Below are positions 1 to 8,065 of a stretch of 64,000 bases of DNA, one piece after another. The DNA is from Actinoplanes teichomyceticus ATCC 31121. Lineage in GTDB: Bacteria; Actinomycetota; Actinomycetes; Mycobacteriales; Micromonosporaceae. Numbering within the stretch: position 1 is the first letter of the stretch; the number at the start of each line of letters is the position of its first letter. Below the pieces are notes generated by a model. It worked only from the letters and a program-made list of their open reading frames with translations, did no database searches and was not told the origin of the DNA. A program made the translations under genes and the position numbers. The stretch covers positions 3,063,001 through 3,127,000 of the forward strand of contig NZ_CP023865.1 in assembly GCF_003711105.1 (NCBI RefSeq). Direction: 5' to 3'.

Positions 1-443
1 TGTCAATATCAACATCCGCTCAGCGACGCGGTCGCTTGTCAGGATGCCCTTGCCGGATTGCAGGAACAGATCAAGAACATGGCGAGGACGGACGGGGGAG
101 CGGTCCGGGCAGCAGCGGGCTGGACGGTCAACGGTTCGCAGGCGCAGGGACGCACCATGCTGCGCGGTTACTCGAAATTGACGCTGCGCGCATACAACGC
201 CGAAGCCGCCAACCTGTCCGGACGCTGAAGCCTTACCAACTGCCGGCCGCCGTCGGACGGCTGGGCAAGGTGGCCGCCACGATCGCCCGTCTCGGCAAGA
301 CGATGGACATCCGCATCACCGGCTGCGGGAGAGGCTCGCGCAGACCGATACTGATGGAGCTGACCGGCACCCTGTTGCAGTACGAAGAAGTTCCGGAGGC
401 GCTGGAGTACCGTCAGAGTCCCAGCCGGACCCAGCGGCTCTGA
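1..443 (+). pseudogene. 3' remnant of a DUF4041-type protein, frameshifted
   Basis: The window opens inside this gene, so its 5' part is missing. Bases 1-218 are open in one frame and read as family-like sequence (LQEQIKNMARTDGG, then LRAYNAEAAN). That frame stops at 226, but the same homology continues in another frame from about base 219 (VRTLKPYQLP, then RLGKTMDIRI), which I read as a 1-base indel near 214-219. After about base 315 the similarity becomes patchy (only MELTGTLLQ is recognisable) and the frame ends at 443. The wording matches DUF4041 proteins, which usually end in a GIY-YIG-like T5orf172 domain; none is left here. I infer a dead gene, with modest certainty on the family. Confidence 0.6.
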
Positions 444-701
444 TCCGGCGCCGAAATCCGCGCCGACGGGGACGCGCCGGTGGTGCGAGGCGCCGGCGTC
501 GGCCGGCAGCGGCGGAGTGTCGGCCGGGCCCGCGGCCTGCCCGCTATGGGCCGGCTCGGTGTCCATCTCGGATCGCCGGCCGACGCGGTGTGGCCGCTAC
601 CGTCGGCCAGTACGTCCGCAAGCTCAGGACGGCGGCGTGGGGACCTTGGTCACATCGACACCGCGTTTCCTGCGCGACACGATGTGGGCATGGTGGGCGG
701 C

Positions 702-2810
702 ATGAAAATCTGGCCCGGGAATCCGTACCCGCTGGGCGCGACCTACGACGGCGGCGGCACCAACTTCGCGATCTTCTCGGAGGCCGCCGAGCGGGTGGAG
801 CTGTGCCTGTTCGACGACGAGGGCAACGAGACCCGGGTCGATCTGCCGGAGCGCGAGGCGCTGGTCTGGCACGGCTACCTGCCCCGCGTCGTCCCGGGCC
901 AGCGGTACGGCTTCCGCGTGCACGGCCCGTACGACCCGGACCGGGGGCTGCGCTGCAACCCGAGCAAGCTGCTGCTCGACCCGTACGCCAAGGCGATCGA
1001 CGGCGACTACCGCTGGGACCAGGCGCTGTTCTCGTACAACTTCGGCGACCCGCAGTCGCGCAACCACATCGACTCGGCCCCGTTCACGCCGAGGTCCGTG
1101 GTGATCAACCCGTTCTTCGACTGGGGCAACGACCGGCCGCTGAAGATCCCGTTCCACCAGACGGTGATCTACGAGGCGCACGTCAAGGGCATGACGATCA
1201 GCCATCCGGATGTCCCGGAGGACGTCCGCGGCACCTACTCCGGGCTGGCCCACCCAGTGATGATCGAGTATTTCCAGAGGCTGGGCGTCACCGCGGTGGA
1301 GCTGATGCCGGTGCACCAGTTCGTGCACGACAGCGGTCTGGTCGAGCGGGGGCTGCGCAACTACTGGGGTTACAACACGATCGGTTTCTTCGCCCCGCAC
1401 AACGACTACTCGTCGTTCGGCGGCGCGGGCGGGCAGGTGCAGGAGTTCAAGTCGATGGTCAAGGCCCTGCACCAGGCCGGTATCGAGGTCATCCTGGACG
1501 TGGTCTACAACCACACCGCCGAGGGCAACCACCTCGGGCCGACGCTGTCGTTCCGGGGCATCGACAATCCGGCCTACTACCGGCTCGTGGACGGCGACCG
1601 GCAGTACTACTACGACACCACCGGCACCGGTAACAGCCTGAACGTGCGCCACCACGAGTCGCTGCGGCTGATCATGGATTCGTTGCGGTACTGGGTGACC
1701 GAGATGCACGTCGACGGGTTCCGGTTCGACCTGGCCGCGGCGCTGGCCCGGGAGTTCCACGAGGTGGACCGGCTGGCCGCGTTCTTCGACCTGGTGAATC
1801 AGGATCCGGTGGTGTCGCAGGTGAAGCTGATCGCCGAGCCGTGGGACGTCGGCGACGGCGGGTACCAGGTGGGCGGCTTCCCGCCGAACTGGACGGAGTG
1901 GAACGGCAAGTACCGCGACTGCGTGCGGGACTTCTGGCGCGGCGAGCCGTCCAGCCTGGGCGAGTTCGCGTCCCGGTTCACCGGCAGCTCCGACCTGTAC
2001 GAGATCGACGGGCGCCGGCCGATCGCGTCGATCAACTTCGTCACCGCGCACGACGGGTTCACCCTGCACGACCTGGTGTCGTACAACGACAAGCACAACG
2101 AGGCCAACGGCGAGGACAACCGCGACGGGGAGAGCCACAACCGCTCGTGGAACTGCGGCGTCGAGGGGCCCACCGAGGACCCGGACGTGATCGTGCTGCG
2201 CGAGCGGCAGAAGCGCAACTTCCTGGCCACGCTGCTGCTCAGCCAGGGCGTGCCGATGATCGCGCACGGCGACGAGCTGGGCCGCACCCAGCGCGGCAAC
2301 AACAACGTCTACTGTCAGGACAGCGAGCTGAGCTGGGTGGACTGGGTCGATGCGCGCGAGGAGGACGTGCTGACCCACTTCGTCCGGCTGCTCACCGAGC
2401 TGCGCGCCGAGCACCCGATCTTCCGGCGCCGCCGGTTCTTCACCGGCGAGCCGTCCGGCGACTCGAAGCTGCCGGACATCGCGTGGCTGCGCCGCGACGG
2501 CGAGGTGATGACCGAGGCGGACTGGAACACCCGCAGCGGCATGACCATGACGGTCTTCCTCAACGGGCACGGCATCCCGGAGCGCGGCCCGCTCGGCGAG
2601 GAGATCACCGACGACTCGTTCCTGCTGCTGTTCAACCCGCTCGACGAGGACGTGTCGTTCACCCTGCCGGCCCGCGAGTACGGCAAGACCTGGGAAATCG
2701 TCGCGCACACCGCCGACCCGCTGCTGGCCCGCCGCCGCAGGACCGCCCGGGCCGGCAGCCGCGTCGACGTCATCCGGCACGCCTTGGTGGTGCTGCGCTG
2801 CCGCTACTGA
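702..2810 (+). CDS. glgX: Glycogen debranching enzyme GlgX (GH13 isoamylase type)
   Basis: Hydrolyses alpha-1,6 branch points of glycogen in the cytoplasm during glycogen breakdown. The 702-residue product has an N-terminal CBM48-like domain (WPGNPYPLGATYDGGGTNFA) and a GH13 barrel. All four GH13 signature regions are visible: DVVYNH near residue 266, GFRFD with the nucleophile Asp at 343, IAEPWD with the acid/base Glu at 379, and TAHDG with Asp at 451. The length fits the GlgX family. I start at the ATG at 702 because the protein family begins directly with this motif; an in-frame ATG at 690 adds four residues, and the longer open frame to 480 has no family support. A strong hairpin follows the stop. 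No other glycogen gene is adjacent. Confidence 0.95.
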   Translation: MKIWPGNPYPLGATYDGGGTNFAIFSEAAERVELCLFDDEGNETRVDLPEREALVWHGYLPRVVPGQRYGFRVHGPYDPDRGLRCNPSKLLLDPYAKAIDGDYRWDQALFSYNFGDPQSRNHIDSAPFTPRSVVINPFFDWGNDRPLKIPFHQTVIYEAHVKGMTISHPDVPEDVRGTYSGLAHPVMIEYFQRLGVTAVELMPVHQFVHDSGLVERGLRNYWGYNTIGFFAPHNDYSSFGGAGGQVQEFKSMVKALHQAGIEVILDVVYNHTAEGNHLGPTLSFRGIDNPAYYRLVDGDRQYYYDTTGTGNSLNVRHHESLRLIMDSLRYWVTEMHVDGFRFDLAAALAREFHEVDRLAAFFDLVNQDPVVSQVKLIAEPWDVGDGGYQVGGFPPNWTEWNGKYRDCVRDFWRGEPSSLGEFASRFTGSSDLYEIDGRRPIASINFVTAHDGFTLHDLVSYNDKHNEANGEDNRDGESHNRSWNCGVEGPTEDPDVIVLRERQKRNFLATLLLSQGVPMIAHGDELGRTQRGNNNVYCQDSELSWVDWVDAREEDVLTHFVRLLTELRAEHPIFRRRRFFTGEPSGDSKLPDIAWLRRDGEVMTEADWNTRSGMTMTVFLNGHGIPERGPLGEEITDDSFLLLFNPLDEDVSFTLPAREYGKTWEIVAHTADPLLARRRRTARAGSRVDVIRHALVVLRCRY

Positions 2811-2813
2811 CCG

Positions 2814-2846
2814 CCACGCCGGGCGCCCACCGGCCGTCCGGCGTGG
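2814..2846. terminator. Hairpin between convergent glgX and lytic transglycosylase genes
   Basis: Perfect 9-bp inverted repeat, CCACGCCGG (2814-2822) and CCGGCGTGG (2838-2846), with a 15-nt loop. It lies 4 bp after the glgX stop and directly against the stop of the opposing gene, so it can serve both as a terminator. Confidence 0.7.
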
Positions 2847-3506
2847 TCAGTAGTTGTTGTACTTCACCGAGTGGTTCCAGGCGCCGCACGGGGTGTCGTA
2901 GCGCTTCTTGATGTAGTCCAGGCCCCACCTGATCTGGGTGGCCGGGTTCGTCCGCCAGTCCGAGCCGAACGCCGCCATCTTGCTGCCGGGCAGCGACTGC
3001 GGAATGCCGTACGCGCCGGAGCTGCGGTTCTCGGCCCGGTAGTTCCAGCCGCTCTCCTTGTTCCACAGCTTGTTCAGGCAGGCGAACTGGTCCAGGCCGA
3101 AGCCGGCCTTCAGGGTCAGCGCGCAGCCGACCGCCCGGCTGCCGCTGAACTCGCCGCACGAGCTCGGGATCGGGCCGGCGTACCCGACCGGGCCGCTGCT
3201 GCGCTGCTGGGCCGCCTTCTTCGCGGCGGCCACGCTGCGGTCCAGTTTGTCGGCGTACCCGGCGGCGACCTTGGCCACCGCGGCGGCCTTGCGCGCCGCG
3301 GCGCCCTCGGCCACGGTCACCCGGGCGCGGGCCGCGGCGTGCTCGTTCTGCCGCTGCTTGAGCAGTTGCATGTCGGCCAGCTCGACCTGCGCCGCATCCG
3401 GCGCCGCCGCGGTCGGCGCGGGCCGTTGCCGCCCGATGTAGACACCGCCGGCGGTGCCGGCGAGCAGCAGCGCGACGGACGCGGCGCGAATGGCGAGCCG
3501 GGTCAC
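2847..3506 (-). CDS. Secreted lytic transglycosylase-like protein
   Basis: Predicted 219-residue exported protein. A short N-terminal hydrophobic segment (ASVALLLAGTAGGVYIG, residues 9-25) serves as signal or anchor. An Ala/Lys/Arg-rich coiled stretch follows (residues 40-100). The C-terminal domain reads LWNKESGWNYRAEN, then SSGAYGIPQSLPG and WGLDYIKKRYDTP, the lysozyme-like fold of actinobacterial transglycosylases, with the Glu of NKESGW as the catalytic acid. The likely role is peptidoglycan cleavage at the cell surface. It follows the MerR gene on the same strand and their coding regions overlap by 4 bp, so the two are probably co-translated. The four cysteines in the C-terminal half suggest disulfides outside the membrane. 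Confidence 0.85.
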   Translation of the reverse strand: MTRLAIRAASVALLLAGTAGGVYIGRQRPAPTAAAPDAAQVELADMQLLKQRQNEHAAARARVTVAEGAAARKAAAVAKVAAGYADKLDRSVAAAKKAAQQRSSGPVGYAGPIPSSCGEFSGSRAVGCALTLKAGFGLDQFACLNKLWNKESGWNYRAENRSSGAYGIPQSLPGSKMAAFGSDWRTNPATQIRWGLDYIKKRYDTPCGAWNHSVKYNNY

Positions 3507-3880
3507 GGGGCCTCCTTGCGGCGTGCGGTCTCGGCACGGTACCAGGCGATCTTCTCGCGCACGCGCTCCTGCTCCCGTCGCAGCCGGGCGACCCTCTCGT
3601 CGATCTCCCGGTCGTGCTCGGCGAGCAGCTCGACGCGCTGCTGGGCCGCGTCCTCGCCGTCGTGCAGCAATTCGGCGAAGCGACGCAGCCGGGCGATCGG
3701 CATACCCGAGTCGCGCAGGCAGCGCAGCAACCCGATGCGGCCCAGATCGTCGTCGGAGAAGACCCGCTGGCCGCCGCTGGTGCGGGCGATGCCGTGCAGA
3801 AGTCCGATCCGTTCGTAATAGCGCAGTGTGTCGATGCTGACCCCGAGTTTCCCGGCCACCTCACCCGGCGTGTACGGCAT
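3503..3880 (-). CDS. MerR-family transcriptional regulator
   Basis: A 125-residue regulator with the MerR winged helix at the N-terminus (MPYTPGEVAGKLGVSIDTL then RYYERIGLLHG) and a long coiled-coil dimer helix (EHDREIDERVARLRREQERV). The C-terminal effector part is too short to predict a ligand and shows no Cys metal site. I chose the ATG at 3880 because GGGAGGGA lies just upstream and the family starts here; the longer open frame runs through the opposing DUF72 gene. It is divergent from DUF72, with a 51-bp gap that must hold both promoters, and it overlaps the transglycosylase by 4 bp. It may therefore control its own operon. Confidence 0.88.
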   Translation of the reverse strand: MPYTPGEVAGKLGVSIDTLRYYERIGLLHGIARTSGGQRVFSDDDLGRIGLLRCLRDSGMPIARLRRFAELLHDGEDAAQQRVELLAEHDREIDERVARLRREQERVREKIAWYRAETARRKEAP

Positions 3881-3931
3881 CGCCCATCCCTCCCTCGACA
3901 GAGGCCGAACGTACCCGGATACCGTACGGTC

Positions 3932-4798
3932 GTGCGATCCGGAGTCCAGGCCCTGCACGTGGGCTGCGCGATGTGGTCCCTGAAGTCCTGGCAGGGCCGC
4001 TTCGCCCCGCACCCGCTGCCGCCGGGGGAGCGGCTGCGGGCGTACGCCGGCTGGTGCAACGCGGTCGAGGGCAACACCACGTTCTATGCCGTCCCGGCGC
4101 GCGAGACGGTGGCCACCTGGGCCGCACAGACCACCCCGGACTTCCGGCTGATTCCGAAGATCCCCAAGCGGATCACCCACGAGCTGCGGATGTCCGGCGC
4201 CGAGGAGGAGCTGCGGCTCTTCCTGGACGCCATCGAGCCGCTCGGCCCGCGCGCCGCGGCCCTGTGGATCCAGCTGCCCGGGTCCTTCGGCCCCGGTGAC
4301 CTCGGCGTCCTGTCGCGGTTCCTGCGTGGCCTGCCGACCTCCTTCCGGTACGCCGTGGAGGTCCGCCACCCGCAGTTCTTCACCGATCCACGCCGTCTGG
4401 AGGAGGTGCTCGCCGCCGCCCGGGCCGAGTGGATCCCGTTCGACACCACCGCGTTCTTCGACCGCCCGCCGACCAGCGACGCCGAACGCGACGCCTGGAC
4501 CAAGAAGCCGCGCATGCCCCGCCGTGACACCGCGCTGACCGACCGCCCGATCGTCCGCTACCTGGGGCGCGACGACACCGCCTCGACCGTGGCCGGCTGG
4601 CAGCCGTGGGTGCGCACGGTGGCCGGGTGGTTGCGCGAGGGCCGCTCGCCGACGGTGTTCGTGCACACCCCGGACAATGCCGACGCCCCGGAGCTGGCCC
4701 GCCGTTTCCACGCCGAGGTCCGGGCCCGGGTCCCCGGGCTGCCGCCGCTGCCGGAGCCCCCGCCGCTACCGGTCGACGAGCCGCTCACCCTGTTCTGA
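3932..4798 (+). CDS. DUF72 family protein
   Basis: 288-residue cytoplasmic protein of the DUF72 (YecE-like) TIM-barrel family. Typical stretches are HVGCAMWSLKSWQGRF at the N-terminus, NAVEGNTTFYAVP, and PDFRLIPKIPKRITHE. The biochemical function of the family is not established. The GTG at 3932 fits the family start (a few residues before VGCAMW); the in-frame extension to 3614 is antisense to the MerR gene and is rejected. The C-terminus is Pro-rich (PPLPEPPPLP). It is divergently transcribed from the MerR gene. Confidence 0.88.
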   Translation: MRSGVQALHVGCAMWSLKSWQGRFAPHPLPPGERLRAYAGWCNAVEGNTTFYAVPARETVATWAAQTTPDFRLIPKIPKRITHELRMSGAEEELRLFLDAIEPLGPRAAALWIQLPGSFGPGDLGVLSRFLRGLPTSFRYAVEVRHPQFFTDPRRLEEVLAAARAEWIPFDTTAFFDRPPTSDAERDAWTKKPRMPRRDTALTDRPIVRYLGRDDTASTVAGWQPWVRTVAGWLREGRSPTVFVHTPDNADAPELARRFHAEVRARVPGLPPLPEPPPLPVDEPLTLF

Positions 4799-4902
4799 TC
4801 GGGTCGTGCCCGGCCGGCGCGGTGTGCCGTTCCCGCAGGTGAGACGGATCTCGGACAGTTTCCCGCTGGGAGCAATGCTGAGAATGTGCCCGGAGGTGCG
4901 AG

Positions 4903-5124
4903 ATGACAGAGAAGACCTACGCTGCGGAATTTGACCGGAAGGCGGCGGCCTGGCGCCGGAGCACCCGCAGCTACTCCGACAACTGCGTCGAGGTGGCCGA
5001 GCTGCCCGACGGTGGCCGCGCGGTCCGCGACTCGAAGAACCCGGACGGGCCGATCCTCTTCTTCACCCCGTCGGAGTGGGCGGCGTTCGTCGGCGGCGCC
5101 AAGGACGGCGAGTTCGACAACTGA
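4903..5124 (+). CDS. DUF397 domain protein
   Basis: 73-residue DUF397 protein: WRRSTRSYSDNCVEVAELP, then AVRDSKNPDGPILFFTPSEW. In actinomycetes such proteins are often encoded next to an XRE-type regulator and are thought to act as its partner. No such regulator is adjacent here, so this is a solo copy. The start is secure: GGAGGTGCGAG precedes the ATG. The product is acidic and small, and probably cytoplasmic. Confidence 0.9.
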   Translation: MTEKTYAAEFDRKAAAWRRSTRSYSDNCVEVAELPDGGRAVRDSKNPDGPILFFTPSEWAAFVGGAKDGEFDN

Positions 5125-5140
5125 TCGGCGCCGGGAGCGA

Positions 5141-5267
5141 GCGGGCTCGGCGCCGTCCGGTGGCGTCGGAGGGGAGCGGGCTCGGCGCCGTCCGGCCGGC
5201 GTCTAAGGTGAGCGGGCTCGGCGCCGTCCGGCCGGCGTCGGAGGGCAGCGGGCTCGGCGCCGTCCGG
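5141..5267. repeat. Tandem repeat, 4 copies, period 35-36 bp
   Basis: The 20-nt core GCGGGCTCGGCGCCGTCCGG occurs at 5141, 5176, 5212 and 5248, with variable 15-16 nt spacers. It lies in the gap between DUF397 and DUF1810 genes transcribed in the same direction. Each core contains the palindromic GGCGCC. I see no coding sign. Confidence 0.9.
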
Positions 5268-5360
5268 CACGCGCTCGCCGGCTCACCGGTTGCGCGCCTC
5301 GCCGGCGCCCCCGCCCGGCCGGGAGCCCGGCGCGGACCACCGCCTCCTAGACTCGGCGGG

Positions 5361-5792
5361 ATGAGTGACCTGGAACGGTTCGTCCGCGCCCAGGACGGCG
5401 GCGTCCACGAGCAGGCCCGCGCCGAGCTGGCCGCGGGCCGCAAACGCTCGCACTGGATGTGGTTCGTCTTCCCGCAGCTGGCCGGTCTCGGCTCCAGCCC
5501 GACCGCGCAGGCGTACGCGATCCGTGATCTCGCCGAGGCCCGCGCCTACCTCGCCCACCCGGTGCTCGGCCCGCGCCTGACCGAGTGCGCCGAGGCGCTG
5601 CTCGCCGTCGAGGGCCGCGCCGCCGCGCAGATCCTCGGCCACCCGGACGACCTGAAGCTGCGTTCGTCGATGACGCTGTTCGCCGAGGCGGCCGAGGATC
5701 CCGCGGTGTTCCGGCGGGTGCTCGGGCGGTACTACGACGGCCCCGATCCGCGCACCCTGGAGCTGCTCGGCCGGCCCGGGACCGGAGGCTGA
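5361..5792 (+). CDS. DUF1810 family protein
   Basis: 143-residue protein of the DUF1810 family, recognised by LERFVRAQDG at the start, the core RSHWMWFVFPQLAGLG, and LKLRSSMTLF near residue 105. The family is small, cytoplasmic and mostly alpha-helical; its activity is not known to me. The ATG at 5361 matches the family start. The longer open frame from 5076 runs through the upstream tandem repeat and is not credible. Confidence 0.88.
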   Translation: MSDLERFVRAQDGGVHEQARAELAAGRKRSHWMWFVFPQLAGLGSSPTAQAYAIRDLAEARAYLAHPVLGPRLTECAEALLAVEGRAAAQILGHPDDLKLRSSMTLFAEAAEDPAVFRRVLGRYYDGPDPRTLELLGRPGTGG

Positions 5793-5885
5793 CCCCCGCC
5801 GGGACGGCGCCGATGCCACCCGGTCCCGGCGCCACTGTGTGCGCGGCCACGGCGGCGGCGCGGGCGGGTCGTTAGGGTCACCGGC

Positions 5886-6605
5886 ATGATCGACAACGCC
5901 GCCCCACCGTTCGACGCCGTACTCTTCGACTGTGACGGGGTGCTCGTCGACTCGGAGCGGATCACGAACGGGGTGCTCCGCGCGATGCTGCACGAGCTCG
6001 GCTGGATGGTCTCCGAGGCGGACTGCTTCCGGATCTTCGTGGGGCGGGCGCTCCGCGACGAGATCGGCGTCATCACCGCCCACACCGGCGTCGCCGTGAC
6101 CGAGGAGTGGATCGCGGAGTTCCGCCGGCGCCGCAACGAGGCCCTGCTGCTCGCGCTGGAGCCGATCCCCGGCGCGGTGGCCGCGGTGCACGAGGTCGAC
6201 CGGATCTTCGGCGGCCGGATCGCCTGTGCCAGTGGCGCCGACCGTCCGAAGGTCGAGATGCAGCTGACGAAGGTCGGGCTGGACCGCGCCTTCGCCGGCA
6301 AGATCTTCAGCGGCATGGAGACGCCGCGCAGCAAGCCGGCCCCGGACGTCTACCTGGCCGCCGCGGCCGCCCTGGGCGTCGACCCGGCCCGCGCCGCGGT
6401 GGTCGAGGACACCGCGACCGGGGTGCGGGCGGGGGTGGCGGCCGGCGCCGTCGTCTTCGGTTACTGCCCGCCCGGCAGCCCGGCCCACCACCCGCCGCAG
6501 GTGCTGCTGGACGCCGGGGCGTCGCACATCCTGACCAGCATGGCCGATCTGCCCGCCCGGCTGACCCGGCGGCCCGACCCGGCGCCGGCCACACGGGTCG
6601 CCTGA
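5886..6605 (+). CDS. HAD-superfamily phosphatase, phosphoglucomutase-like subgroup
   Basis: 239-residue HAD hydrolase. Motif I is LFDCDGVLVDSE (residues 13-24, first Asp the nucleophile), motif II lies in CASGADRPK, motif III is the Lys of RSKPAPD, and motif IV is VVEDTATG. The helical cap between residues 24 and 90 fits the beta-phosphoglucomutase/sugar-phosphatase subgroup, so a sugar phosphate is the likely substrate; which one cannot be told. The C-terminal 20 residues are Pro/Ala-rich. A 119-bp gap separates it from bluB downstream. Confidence 0.9.
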   Translation: MIDNAAPPFDAVLFDCDGVLVDSERITNGVLRAMLHELGWMVSEADCFRIFVGRALRDEIGVITAHTGVAVTEEWIAEFRRRRNEALLLALEPIPGAVAAVHEVDRIFGGRIACASGADRPKVEMQLTKVGLDRAFAGKIFSGMETPRSKPAPDVYLAAAAALGVDPARAAVVEDTATGVRAGVAAGAVVFGYCPPGSPAHHPPQVLLDAGASHILTSMADLPARLTRRPDPAPATRVA

Positions 6606-6724
6606 CCGCGGCGCGGCACGGCGTCGCGGGCGCGCGTCCCCGTCACGTCCGATCGGTCCCGGGCAGCGGCGTGATCGGCCGACCCGCCGATCAGCGTCCG
6701 TGCCGATCTGGAAGAGTCGGCGCT

Positions 6725-7345
6725 ATGGCCGGGGACCTTTACGACGTCATCCATCGCCGCCGCGACGTGCGGGGCGAGTTCACCGGGGAGCCGCTCGCCG
6801 AGGGCGTACTGGAGAGGGTGTTGAACGCGGCGCACGCCGCGCCCAGCGTGGGCCTCTCGCAACCGTGGGACTTCGTGGTGATCCGCGACCGCGGGGTGCG
6901 CGAGGAGTTCCACCGGCACGTGCACCAGGAACGCGACGTCTTCGCGGCCACGCTCAGCGGCGAGGCCGCCGACCGGTTCGCCCGGATCAAGATCGACGGG
7001 GTGCTGGAGTCGACGCTGTCGGTCGTGGTCACCTACGACGCGGAGCGCGGCGGCCCGGCCGTGCTGGGCCGGCACGCGATCGCGGACGCCGGGCTGTACT
7101 CGGTGTGCCTGGCGGTGCAGAACCTGTGGCTGGCCGCCACCGCGGAGGGGCTCGGCGTCGGCTGGGTGTCGTTCTACCGGGAGGAGTTCCTGCGGGCGCT
7201 GCTGGGCATCCCGGCCGGGATCCGTCCGGTCGCGTGGCTCTGCCTGGGGCCGGTCAGCCGGCTGCACGAGGTGCCGGACCTGGAACGGCACGGCTGGCGG
7301 CGGCGCCGGCCGCTCACCGAGGCCCTGCATCAGGACCGGTGGTGA
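6725..7345 (+). CDS. bluB: 5,6-dimethylbenzimidazole synthase BluB
   Basis: 206-residue nitroreductase-fold enzyme that destroys reduced FMN with oxygen to make 5,6-dimethylbenzimidazole, the lower ligand of vitamin B12. BluB hallmarks are RRDVRGEFTG near the N-terminus, AAPSVGLSQPWDF, and GVGWVSFY near residue 142. The length and the ATG at 6725 fit the family. Its last 32 bp overlap the opposing MmcQ gene. It matters for this window because the kamD/kamE lysine 5,6-aminomutase at 53-55 kb needs B12. I see no cobalamin riboswitch in the 119 bp upstream. Confidence 0.92.
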   Translation: MAGDLYDVIHRRRDVRGEFTGEPLAEGVLERVLNAAHAAPSVGLSQPWDFVVIRDRGVREEFHRHVHQERDVFAATLSGEAADRFARIKIDGVLESTLSVVVTYDAERGGPAVLGRHAIADAGLYSVCLAVQNLWLAATAEGLGVGWVSFYREEFLRALLGIPAGIRPVAWLCLGPVSRLHEVPDLERHGWRRRRPLTEALHQDRW

Positions 7346-7700
7346 GCTCGCTCTGCACCTGCTCGGGGGCGCGCATCCGCCACGCGTCGGTGATCAGCTC
7401 GGCGAGCCGGGGCACGCTCACCGCGGGCAGGCGGAGCATGACCAGCGGCAGGCCGGCGTAGCCGGGGGCGGTGAAGAACAGCTCCGGTTCGCCCAGCAGC
7501 AGGGCCTGTTTCTCCGCCTCGTCGCCGACGTAGAGCACGGCGACGTCGGTGCGGATCACCCGCGGCTTGCCGGGCCGGCGCTCCGGATAGGACCAGACGA
7601 ACCCCCGGTCGGCCACCCGGAAGTCGAAACCGGCACTGTCGATCTCGGTCACCTGTGGCAGCGCCAGGGCGAGCCGGCGTACGTCATCCGCGTCAGCCAT
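7314..7700 (-). CDS. MmcQ/YjbR-like protein
   Basis: 128-residue protein of the MmcQ/YjbR family, a CyaY-like double-wing fold often assumed to bind DNA. Visible landmarks are VRRLALALPQVTE at the N-terminus, FRVADRGFVWSYPE and PELFFTAPGYAGLPLVMLRL. The ATG at 7700 is preferred over a TTG two codons earlier. The C-terminal coding part overlaps bluB by 32 bp tail to tail. Its role is unknown. Confidence 0.87.
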   Translation of the reverse strand: MADADDVRRLALALPQVTEIDSAGFDFRVADRGFVWSYPERRPGKPRVIRTDVAVLYVGDEAEKQALLLGEPELFFTAPGYAGLPLVMLRLPAVSVPRLAELITDAWRMRAPEQVQSELTTGPDAGPR

Positions 7701-7723
7701 GCCCAAGAGGATAGGGTCACGCC

Positions 7724-8065
7724 GTGACCGAACAGATCTGCGAGGTGGTGATCACGGCGCAGTCCGCGGAGTGGCTCGCCGAGTTCACCCGTGGCCTGGT
7801 GCAGCGGCGGCTGGCGGCCTGCGGGCAGAGCATCGCCGCGGTGCGCTCGATCTACCGCTGGCAGGGCGCGGTGGCCGACGAGGCGGAGGCCCGGGTCGCG
7901 TTGCACACCCGGCTGTCGCTGGTGGAGGCGATCGTCGCGGCGGCCGAGCGGGAGCATCCGTACGACGTGCCCTGCGTGCTGGCCCTGCCCGTCGTCGCCG
8001 GCAACCCGCGATACCTGCGGTGGGTGCTCGACGAGACAGCCGATCCGGCAACGGTCACCGGATGA
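7724..8065 (+). CDS. cutA: Divalent-cation tolerance protein CutA
   Basis: 113-residue CutA1-type protein, a small trimeric ferredoxin-like fold linked to copper and other divalent metals. It shows RRLAACGQSI, IYRWQGAVADEAEARVALHT and EHPYDVPCVLALPV, the last being the strongly conserved C-terminal family motif. Translation starts at GTG 7724, 23 bp from the divergent MmcQ start, so both promoters share a very short region. Its last 11 bp overlap the opposing discoidin-like gene. Confidence 0.93.
   Translation: MTEQICEVVITAQSAEWLAEFTRGLVQRRLAACGQSIAAVRSIYRWQGAVADEAEARVALHTRLSLVEAIVAAAEREHPYDVPCVLALPVVAGNPRYLRWVLDETADPATVTG

Noticed and set aside
624..2780. 718-codon minus-strand frame across glgX
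   Set aside because: Exact antisense of a clear GH13 enzyme; composition follows from GC3 bias of glgX.
6606..6724. Cobalamin riboswitch before bluB
   Set aside because: I looked for the B12-box and found no match; the gap is short.
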